A DNA stretch of 13,566 nucleotides from JAEUMG01 sp046349315 (lineage in GTDB: Bacteria; Pseudomonadota; Alphaproteobacteria; Rhizobiales; Aestuariivirgaceae). Below, in pieces: positions 7,801-13,566 of this stretch. Below the pieces are notes generated by a model that saw only the letters and a program-made list of their open reading frames with translations, was not told the DNA's origin and did not search any database. How positions within the stretch are numbered: position 1 is the stretch's first letter; each line of letters starts with the position of its first letter. The stretch covers positions 1-13,566 of the forward strand of contig JAXMCQ010000043.1 of assembly GCA_046349315.1 (NCBI GenBank). Reading direction: 5' to 3'. The position numbers and the translations under genes are program-made.

Positions 7801-8138
7801 GGTGCCAATTGCGGCGGGAAGAAGGGTTGATGATTGTAAGTTGCGCCGTCCTCCGCGAAATTCTCGATCTGTATGCCGTCGACATAGAGGCGGCCCGGTC
7901 CGATCGAAAGATCGGTGGGCGGGCCTGCGATCCAACCGATGCTGAAGGCGTTGGGACTCACGATATAGGGCACGCCCAAGGGGCCGAGAATGTCGAGCGT
8001 CGTGGTGCGAATGCGGCGCCTGAGGATGTCGATTTCTTCGTTCCAGTCGGAGTCGAGCTGGACACGGCCTTGCTGCATCAGCACGCCGGAGTATCGCTTC
8101 AGCGGATCGAATGTGAACCTCGTTTGATCGCCACTCAT
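4863..8138 (-). CDS. DUF6519-type tail-associated protein fused to a right-handed beta-helix
   Basis: A 1091-residue two-part structural protein. Residues 1 to about 430 match my memory of DUF6519: it opens with FDPLKRYSGVLMQQGRVQLD (10-29), then DWNEEIDI (31-38), VVYLDVWDREVTYIEDPEL (126-144), FKWSRDNGSIVSVV (232-245) and RAGDWVTV. A cysteine-rich junction (428-465) leads into about 600 residues of short repeats rich in Asn, Gly, Ile and Val, such as ISGNRIGG, VTGNRVR, IEGNIIEALG and IVGNRLDNL. These are typical of a parallel beta-helix (NosD/pectin-lyase-like). No signal peptide or transmembrane segment is seen, as expected for a cytoplasmically assembled particle. GGAGAGGG lies about eight bases before the ATG, which follows the tail I-like gene by 25 bases. 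A spike or glycan-binding/cleaving fibre role is inferred; the catalytic residues of a depolymerase cannot be assigned. Confidence 0.88.
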   Translation of the reverse strand: MSGDQTRFTFDPLKRYSGVLMQQGRVQLDSDWNEEIDILRRRIRTTTLDILGPLGVPYIVSPNAFSIGWIAGPPTDLSIGPGRLYVDGIQIENFAEDGATYNHQPFFPPQLAPFPPPALPAVGDAVVYLDVWDREVTYIEDPELLDAALGGADTTTRRQTVWQVRVDPMPGAACGVPVGEPASAGRLTSRAIAPPAPDDPCILPPASGYRGLENRLYRVEVHSGGALGTARFKWSRDNGSIVSVVRDIAVSGTQTTLTVNRIGRDQFLRFRAGDWVTVTDDHRELTGQPGEMALIVNVNETNRQIVLDRALPTAGQRPFGANAAQIAERHTRVQRWDQTGATNTVDADGLILTGAGPIPIEDGIEIEFSTVPAGGSFRVGDYWVFWARTATAQIEELTNAPPRGIIHHYMQIAAITGLGGAAPTITDCRPPQQQQGDCCCTIIVRPGENIQAGIDALPAQGGCVCLKTGLHVIQEPLRIARGSIVLKAESPGTTVRSTGNGPVLIIGNPAGIRIEGIDVLGIDFEANNTQSDIDAVLMIAAALRVRVSHCAMSAIAPTHFAGLLANTTDQLSVHYCRFRQLAVGILVRERCEKFEADGNDIDLAAVEGVVVALAGIAYIESAFPCRVSRNAVSGALFGILLNDEPFGDANSLADMSSVTDNTVICPQLPEGNAVARPVAIDVAADGCYVTGNRVRYASRFFVGIRIAGSFCEVSGNFVVSDLKEFDILGPIAVQIGGVGQENPSPIFAGIVANNTLAGCQHGILCIDGRNLTIEGNIIEALGARLGFAVFGLRVSGSHISGNRIGGALAALLFSSGSQNRFSANDCRNGSTGISLSQETGPQIVGNRLDNLDFWGIFTLVTLARLDIVENRLVRCAIAMPNIAFGIGCFAVGGEAHVSANEVMDTGSNGGEQATSNADYGIIGDLVLEARIEGNLVTYSNVFARNPQREDRALVMRGLFDFSQGENELTIGFAIQMLGNKFLGTGRTALVELRQAQLNDRLFIRFERVSFDHNYCMHFSAPVFAAGQGATVWLVGRRAIVMGNHIKSFARFFPSVNFNSMPGPFIGNITAGGTINHADFPVPANSFNMTAT

Positions 8139-8163
8139 CGTCTCGCTCCCTCTCCGCGCCGCC

Positions 8164-10422
8164 TCACGTCACGTAGATCAAACCGTAATCGAGCCCGAAC
8201 GGCAGGTATTCCTTGAGCCGCACGCGCAGATTGGCTTCCCGCTGCGGCTGCTTGAGATGGCAGTAGACGCCCATCTCGGAGCCGTCGGCAGCGCCGGTGA
8301 AAATTTCTGCTGGCCCGCGCAGCGAAAGCTGGAGATAGGCCGGCTGCCCAAAGGCCTCTGCGGTATATTCGGGCTTGACGCGTAGATGCACGAGATCGCG
8401 CACCGCCTGCTTCTGCGCAGGCGTCAACGGCCCGACGCGCGTTTCCTCGGCCTCGATGGCCTTGCGGTCGGCGAGATCCGGCTGGCAGCGATAGCGCCTG
8501 GGCGTGCGCGATAGCGGCGGCACGTAGGAGAAGCGCACGCAACCGGTCTGGGTACGCTCGGCTTCGACGAGCCCGTCGAACATCGTCTCGGTGGCAAGAT
8601 CGATCTGCCTGACCAATGTGGCGCCGCGGATCGTCGTGCGTTCGCTGTGCAAGGCAGGGCCTGGCTCATTGGCGAAGGGACCGGCGATCGCATCGATACC
8701 GGCGCCGTCGATGACGCTGTCGAGCGCTATGACGCCTTCTGCATGGTCCGGCATCCGAATCGGCCCGCTGATCGAGAAGGCGATCTGCACGGCAAGTTCG
8801 GTGTTGGCGACGGCACCCGTCGCCAAGTTTGCCGCCGCAGAGATGCTAGGCTCGACGGCAGGTGGCGGCACCGGCGGATCGGTCTCGGCGATCTTAACTC
8901 CGGGAACGAGGGTCGAATGCAGAATGCGCAGCCGATGCAGCGAGCCGTCGACCACAATTCTGCCCTCGACCAGGAGACCGCTAAGCGTGAATGCAAAGTC
9001 GGGGCGGTTGCCCGAGAGCCGCAATGGCCCGTTCAAGCGCAGATGCGGCCGGCGCCCGTCGGCAGCTTCGATGGCGAGCGAATTGCCGGTAGCAGTGGTC
9101 ACATCGAGATTGATCGTCTCGACGTAGGTTCGATTGTCGAGAATTCGGATGATGGCATTGGGGCGCGTCGGGACCACGCCTTCCCATTCAGCAATGGCCG
9201 CAGCGATCGTTGGATGGCCGCCCGGTCCAACGATGATCACCCGTACATTGGGTGCGAAGTTGGGCCGGATCAGCCAAGAACGGCGGCGGTAAGGCCCGCC
9301 GCCGAGATCGGCGGGAAAGCCGTAGTGATAGGTGATCTCGACTTGGTTTGCCGGGAGCAGGGCTGGTCCAAGTGTCAAACGCCCGCGCGCCACGTCGATG
9401 GCAATCCGGTCGGTCGGCGGTTGGGACCAGACGGACAGATTGCGACACACAACCTGCGCGGCTGGTATTTCGACGCCATCGACGAAGACAGTGATGCTCG
9501 AAGCATTTGGCACCGATCCGTAGAAGTCCGCTATGTGCTGGAAGAACCGCGCTGGCCGGATCGGCTGCGGAACGTGAAGCTCGGTCGCGAGGCCCGCCTC
9601 GTCACCTTCACGGCGGGCCCGGCTGAAGATCGGCGCCGAGTTGCCGAGCGGACTGAAGAAGAAACGGAAGTCTCCTGCCGCGCCGAGGCGGCGCGCTTCG
9701 GTCCGGTCAAGCGCGTAGGCGATGAGACGCCAGAGATGGAAGCCGATGTCACGAATGTTGTACCAGCCTTCATCCTGGGAGATCGGCCGCACATCGACAG
9801 TATGGGCGATCTCGTCGAAGGCACCGTTGAGCCGGTCCATGCGTTCGACGGAGCGGATGTCGGGGGTGCGCAGCGAATGGAAGCGCAGGTGATTGCGCAC
9901 CCACTGCGTCCAGCCGAGAAGCTCGAAATACTCAACCGCATGCGCTGGCCACCCGGTCACATCGCGGGCCAGCTCCTCGAGCATCGGCAATGTGCCCTTG
10001 CGGCGCCGGTAGTATATCGTTTTCGCGACATCGGCGCGCGAGCGTAGCGCAATGAAAGGCCGGAGCCCGCGACCCGGCAGCGAACGATCGGCGCGACCAT
10101 GCAGCGCTTTGACCCGCCGGTCCTCGGCGCCGGCGAGATCGGGAAAAAGTTCGACCGCCGTATCGCCGTCCTTGACGCGGCTTTCATCGAAGAGCGGCGA
10201 GGTGCCGACGAGATCGCCGATATAGGCGACGGCCCAGGGCTCGCAGGTCTCGATGAAGGCGTCTTCGTGAAGTTGCTTGATATCCTCTTCGATGACATCG
10301 GCCTGGGTATCGACAATGTCGAGGAGACCGCGCAGGGCGCCGCCGCTCTGCTGGTCGCGCTCGCGGATGAAAGCCGGGAGCAGATCATAGAGGCGGTCGC
10401 GTTCGGCATTCGAGAAGGCCAT
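8164..10422 (-). CDS. Phage tail protein I-like baseplate protein with a large beta-rich extension
   Basis: A 752-residue protein. Its first 240 residues resemble P2 gpI/tail protein I-like proteins of contractile particles: ERDRLYDLLPAFIRERD (7-23), LRGLLDIVDTQADVIEEDI (30-48), CEPWAVAYIGDLVGTSPL (60-77) and an RRKGTLPMLEELARDVTGWP block (140-159). Residues about 280-400 look beta-rich. Residues 420-620 have short strands with Asn/Gly turns (ILDNRTYVETINL, LEGR/VEGRIVVDGSLHRL-type turns) that suggest a small beta-helix. A distinctive block with RTQTGCVRFSYVPP and TPRRYRCQPD (623-649) follows, then a compact C-terminus. The ATG comes one base after the stop of the baseplate J-like gene, with GGAGG inside that gene's end, so the pair is translationally coupled. 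It probably links the baseplate wedge to the spike or fibre protein encoded next. Confidence 0.85.
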   Translation of the reverse strand: MAFSNAERDRLYDLLPAFIRERDQQSGGALRGLLDIVDTQADVIEEDIKQLHEDAFIETCEPWAVAYIGDLVGTSPLFDESRVKDGDTAVELFPDLAGAEDRRVKALHGRADRSLPGRGLRPFIALRSRADVAKTIYYRRRKGTLPMLEELARDVTGWPAHAVEYFELLGWTQWVRNHLRFHSLRTPDIRSVERMDRLNGAFDEIAHTVDVRPISQDEGWYNIRDIGFHLWRLIAYALDRTEARRLGAAGDFRFFFSPLGNSAPIFSRARREGDEAGLATELHVPQPIRPARFFQHIADFYGSVPNASSITVFVDGVEIPAAQVVCRNLSVWSQPPTDRIAIDVARGRLTLGPALLPANQVEITYHYGFPADLGGGPYRRRSWLIRPNFAPNVRVIIVGPGGHPTIAAAIAEWEGVVPTRPNAIIRILDNRTYVETINLDVTTATGNSLAIEAADGRRPHLRLNGPLRLSGNRPDFAFTLSGLLVEGRIVVDGSLHRLRILHSTLVPGVKIAETDPPVPPPAVEPSISAAANLATGAVANTELAVQIAFSISGPIRMPDHAEGVIALDSVIDGAGIDAIAGPFANEPGPALHSERTTIRGATLVRQIDLATETMFDGLVEAERTQTGCVRFSYVPPLSRTPRRYRCQPDLADRKAIEAEETRVGPLTPAQKQAVRDLVHLRVKPEYTAEAFGQPAYLQLSLRGPAEIFTGAADGSEMGVYCHLKQPQREANLRVRLKEYLPFGLDYGLIYVT

Positions 10423-10423
10423 G

Positions 10424-13400
10424 TCAGAGCGCCTCCACCGCTGTCAAGACGAGATCGGCCGCCGGGTCCTCGATGAAGGCCTGCTCGGCGGCGAGCACCG
10501 GCGGCGGCGGACCTTCGAAGCCTGCGCGCGCAAAGCGATCGATGAGCGCGAGCGGCGGTGTCGGCCGTGCCGCGAAGATGCGGATATGGGGCTGGAGTGA
10601 TCTCGTATCTGCGGCGCGTACCGCCAGCTCAGTGGCGGTCAGATCCTGATAGTGCTTGAGATGGAAGACATCGATGTCCACGGCGAGGACGCCGGTGGCC
10701 GATTGCAATTTTGCGTAGATTTCGCTTGCAAAGACTGCAGCACCGAGCGGCATTGCGTCAAATGCGAACCGGGCCAGCAGCTTGGATCGCGCGTCTTCAA
10801 GCATTGCATGAGCCTCGAATGCGGGATCGCGGAGCAATCGCGCGCTGATGACGATCGGTACACGAACGAAGTTGGCGAGGAGCAGCGACCGGTTTGGGTC
10901 GCGCGCTGTGTCAAGCGCACCGTGCAGCAGCGCCAGGGACGCAGCGGATAGCTTGTTGCCTTGGGGTCCGGCGACGGTCACGTGCACGGCGCGCTCGAAC
11001 TCACTCCACACCCAGGTGACGCTGGCGCGCGCCGCAAGGCCCGACGAAGTGGCGATCGCTTCGAAGTCGGCAAGCGACACGGCACGGCCGAAGGTCTTGA
11101 CCGCATTGGGCGCTGTCTCGCGAGCACGATCGCGCGTTTCCGGATCTGCCGCACCATCGGCAGGGAGCGGATTGACCACGGAGCGCAAGCCCGCGGGGCG
11201 TTCGAGGGGGATCGACAGCTGCCCGGCCTTCATCAGGCCTTGGATGCCAAGCCCGGTACGATAAGTCGCCGTCACATTCATGGCACCCGACGGAAGCCGC
11301 GCGCCGGTCGTGCCGTCGCCAAACGCAACATAGGTTTCGGCATTATCGTTTTGGCGCGCGGTATAGACGCGCTCGGTGGCGCGGCGGCCGAAGAAACTCG
11401 GCGCCTCCTTCAGGAGTTCGCCGTTCACTCTGATCTCGAGCGCTGGCGTGCCTTCGAGACTGGTCACCGACTGCAAATAGGTGAGATTGGGGCGCGACAG
11501 TTTGAAGGTCTGAAATGCCTTTGCCCCGTCGCCATGGCCGAGCGCTTCGAGCGGCTGGGTCTCGCCATGACTCGCCGCGGCGACATTGCCAAGCAGCGTG
11601 ACATTGCGCAGCGGCGCTGTGGGTGCCGGGGTGAAATCGACGAAGAGATGATCCTCGATCTCACCGGGAATCGCGGGCACCGGTATGGTCGCGACGACTT
11701 TGGCTTCCTGGATGCCGCTGTCGGAGCGCAGCAAGATGCGGCGGCCCTTGGCGATGTTGCCGACAGTCTTTGCACCCGGCCTCATCCGCAAGGCGAGCCG
11801 GCCCTGGTTAATCAGGACAGGATAGTCATAGTCACGGAACACGACGTCCGCAGCGGATATCCGGTAGATCGCCGTCTTGCGCCGATCGGGGATTGCGCCA
11901 ATGCCGTCACCATGACTGGCCCAGGCTGTCCATGACGCGCCGATGAGCGAGCGCGATGCGATCGTGCCGTCGCTTCCACGGGCATAAGTATGGAGCCCGG
12001 AAATGTCGCGTGCCCCAGCCGGTGCCGATGTCAGTTTGCCGCCGAGATTGACCCAGCCGCCCCAGATCTCACCATTGCGCGTGATGGTCCATAGACTGTC
12101 ATCTTTGCCGCGCGCAAAGACGTCGATGCGGTCTGGTACGCCGGCGATGAGCAGGACGTCGCCCTGAAGCTCGCCACCGAGGTCACGCCACTCGCTCCAA
12201 GCGGTGCCGTCGAACTTGCGATGGATCAAAGCGCCGGCATCATTGAGTGCCGCGATATCGATGCGGCCCGCTCCCGTCGAGGCGACGGAGGGGCCGGTTG
12301 CCAGCAATCCCTTGAGCGTCGCCCAGGGCGCCCATGATGCTCCGTTCCAAATGCGGTACCAGGCAGCGCGGTCGAGCCCGCGCACGAATACAGCATAGCG
12401 CGCCGGGTTCTGCGAAACCGGCGCGGGCGCCGATGTCAGGATGCCGCCGAGGCTCACCCAGGCGCCCGGCGATCCGGCGGTGACATCGATGGCCCATAGG
12501 CCCAGATCCGTGCCACGCACGAAGACCAGCACCTGGCCGCCTGCTTCGGAGACAGGCCTGGGTTCGCTTGTGAGAATTCCACCGTGATTGATCCAGCCAC
12601 CCCAGGCGCCAGAAATGAGACGGCGCTGCAATAAACTGAATGTTGCGTTCCGCACGAAGATGTCTTGGCGCGTGGCGCTGACGGCGATCGCTTGCACATC
12701 CGAGGAAGCATCGGTCAGGTCCCGATAGGTCCAGCGCCGCGTCGGACCCGGTATGTCGAGGGAGAGGACGGACCCCGTGCCCGATCGCGCGTAGGTCGCA
12801 TGCGTGCCCGCGGCGCGTGCAATGACGGTTGGGCGTCCGCGAATGGTTTCGCGCAATTGCAGATGCGTGACCGTATCAGTCAGTTGGTCGATCCCGCTGA
12901 GAGTTGTCGAGAGATCTTCGGTCTTGACGACGCTTGCAACGTGCAGCCGCGGCGTCGCGGAGGGCCCGGCGTCGACAAGGATCTGTGTGCCCGCGGCGAT
13001 ATCGGTAATGCGCCCATCCAATGGATAGCTGGTGGTGGCGGCCCCGAGCGATGCATCAACCGACTGCACAATCCATTTGGGCCACGTGATTGCGCTGGGG
13101 GCTGGTATATAGACATTGACGTTGAGCGGCGCGTTGTGCCCGAAGAAGCGCAGGCGGCCCTCCAGCTTGGCGGCCCGTGCGACCGCACCATGCCAATTGC
13201 CCGTCTGAATCGCGGGCTCAAAAGCAATCACGTCGCCGTCGGCGCGCGGTGTGAGCGCGGTGATGCTCTTCTCTTCGATGACATCGCGGCCGAAGAGGAT
13301 GAGTTTTTCGGCAACCGCGAGCTTCTCCGGACGCGCGACGATCGGACCACCTTCGGAGCCAAGAGCGAATCCGTTGAAGGGGAGGGGCGGAGCAAAGGCT

Positions 13401-13566
13401 GCGGCGTCGTTGATGTCGGCATTGGCCACGATCTGCTCGATCGTCTCGAAGATCTGCGGCTTCTCGTCCTGGCCCGGGACGCTCATCACTTTGAAGCCCT
13501 TGCGGATTCGCGTTGATGCCCCTGCATCGAGCGCGAAGCTCAGCATCGTCTGTGCCGCGAGGCCAG
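10424..13566 (-). CDS. Baseplate J/gp47-like assembly protein with an inserted lectin-like beta-propeller (5' end beyond the right edge)
   Basis: The frame is open to the window edge, so at least 1046 residues are present; residue numbers here count from the internal Met at 13546. The N-terminal LDAGASTRIRKGFKVMSVPG (7-26) with QIFETIE is typical of putative baseplate assembly proteins in tail-like particles. Residues about 270-560 are a tandem beta-propeller (separate entry). The baseplate J-like part then resumes: YVAFGDGTTGARLPSGAMNV (739-758), TYRTGLGIQG (761-770), NPLPADGAADPE (792-803), RDRARETAPNAVKTFGRAVS (805-824) with LADFEAIA, and a C-terminal wedge-like region ending near LAVDIDVFHL. 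Such proteins form the baseplate wedges around the central spike. It is the first visible gene of the leftward operon, and the Met at 13546 is probably internal because the frame continues upstream with matching family sequence. Confidence 0.9.
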   Translation of the reverse strand, partial: GLAAQTMLSFALDAGASTRIRKGFKVMSVPGQDEKPQIFETIEQIVANADINDAAAFAPPLPFNGFALGSEGGPIVARPEKLAVAEKLILFGRDVIEEKSITALTPRADGDVIAFEPAIQTGNWHGAVARAAKLEGRLRFFGHNAPLNVNVYIPAPSAITWPKWIVQSVDASLGAATTSYPLDGRITDIAAGTQILVDAGPSATPRLHVASVVKTEDLSTTLSGIDQLTDTVTHLQLRETIRGRPTVIARAAGTHATYARSGTGSVLSLDIPGPTRRWTYRDLTDASSDVQAIAVSATRQDIFVRNATFSLLQRRLISGAWGGWINHGGILTSEPRPVSEAGGQVLVFVRGTDLGLWAIDVTAGSPGAWVSLGGILTSAPAPVSQNPARYAVFVRGLDRAAWYRIWNGASWAPWATLKGLLATGPSVASTGAGRIDIAALNDAGALIHRKFDGTAWSEWRDLGGELQGDVLLIAGVPDRIDVFARGKDDSLWTITRNGEIWGGWVNLGGKLTSAPAGARDISGLHTYARGSDGTIASRSLIGASWTAWASHGDGIGAIPDRRKTAIYRISAADVVFRDYDYPVLINQGRLALRMRPGAKTVGNIAKGRRILLRSDSGIQEAKVVATIPVPAIPGEIEDHLFVDFTPAPTAPLRNVTLLGNVAAASHGETQPLEALGHGDGAKAFQTFKLSRPNLTYLQSVTSLEGTPALEIRVNGELLKEAPSFFGRRATERVYTARQNDNAETYVAFGDGTTGARLPSGAMNVTATYRTGLGIQGLMKAGQLSIPLERPAGLRSVVNPLPADGAADPETRDRARETAPNAVKTFGRAVSLADFEAIATSSGLAARASVTWVWSEFERAVHVTVAGPQGNKLSAASLALLHGALDTARDPNRSLLLANFVRVPIVISARLLRDPAFEAHAMLEDARSKLLARFAFDAMPLGAAVFASEIYAKLQSATGVLAVDIDVFHLKHYQDLTATELAVRAADTRSLQPHIRIFAARPTPPLALIDRFARAGFEGPPPPVLAAEQAFIEDPAADLVLTAVEAL
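11867..12739 (-). repeat. Seven tandem protein repeats forming a PLL-lectin-like beta-propeller inside the baseplate gene
   Basis: Seven diverged units of about 44-45 residues occupy residues about 270-560 of the baseplate J-like protein. Each unit carries a tryptophan-led motif: WTYRDL (272), WGGWINHGG (315), AWVSLGG (362), WAPWATLKG (405), WSEWRDLGG (450), WGGWVNLGG (495) and WTAWASHGD (539). Most are followed by LTSAP-type and VFVRGxDxxLW-type strands. This pattern is that of seven-bladed bacterial sugar-binding propellers of the Photorhabdus PLL/PHL type, named from memory of the family. The units are diverged at DNA level, so this is an old protein repeat and not a recent DNA duplication. 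Confidence 0.8.

Noticed and set aside
885..7970. The string GATATAGG recurs many times, as if a dispersed DNA repeat
   Set aside because: At most of its places it simply encodes Tyr-Ile on the minus strand (AYIG, TYIE, PYIV and similar) with the locally preferred codons; spacing is irregular and flanks differ.
6726..8216. A 496-residue open frame on the plus strand opposite the DUF6519 gene
   Set aside because: It is antisense to a gene with clear family motifs and has an arginine- and aspartate-rich composition typical of shadow frames in GC-rich DNA.
8647..10047. A 466-residue open frame on the plus strand opposite the tail I-like gene
   Set aside because: No domain is recognisable, and the opposite strand has a supported gene with coupled translation and good motifs.
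10961..11935. Plus-strand open frames of about 280-320 residues opposite the baseplate gene (also 12665-13516)
   Set aside because: They are antisense shadows of a continuous, motif-bearing frame and have no plausible ribosome site or partner.
11867..12739. A recent tandem DNA duplication or phase-variable repeat in the propeller region
   Set aside because: The units are similar only as protein and clearly diverged at DNA level, with no long identical stretches that would allow slippage.

Overview
The window reads as chromosomal DNA of a high-G+C alphaproteobacterium, probably Hyphomicrobiales-like. That guess rests on codon use and on the mix of amino-acid-type ABC transport, aldehyde dehydrogenase and short-chain dehydrogenase genes; no marker gene fixes the taxon. 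Coding density is high and no gap exceeds 130 bases. I see no tRNA, rRNA, CRISPR array, transposase or integrase.

Left part (1-4540): a small catabolic and transport locus. Reading leftwards from about 3650 on the minus strand, an aldehyde dehydrogenase, an N-formylglutamate amidohydrolase-family protein and an XRE-cupin regulator form a tight operon. A LivG-type ABC ATPase follows after a 124-base gap and runs off the left edge. A short-chain dehydrogenase is transcribed rightwards from the same divergent region as the aldehyde dehydrogenase and ends at a small possible terminator. A 20-base element (16 of 20 identical) lies just upstream of predicted promoters in both the livG gap and the divergent gap. 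This suggests that one regulator, plausibly the XRE-cupin protein, controls uptake and oxidation of the same unknown substrate, perhaps an amine or an N-acyl amino acid.

Right part (4528-13566): a leftward operon of very large structural genes from the baseplate or tip of a contractile, phage-tail-like particle. In transcription order these are a baseplate J/gp47-like protein (open at the right edge), a tail protein I-like protein with a beta-rich extension, a DUF6519-type protein fused to a right-handed beta-helix, and a small lysine-rich helical protein. Gaps are 1, 25 and 17 bases. The most striking point is that the baseplate J-like protein carries an internal seven-unit, PLL-lectin-like beta-propeller. 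Together with the two beta-helix-like regions, the operon looks like a target-binding end of an extracellular contractile injection system or tailocin-like particle. Sheath, tube, ATPase and effector genes are not in the window, so the type of particle remains an inference.

The two parts converge at about 4508-4528, which marks the border between metabolic genes and the particle cluster.
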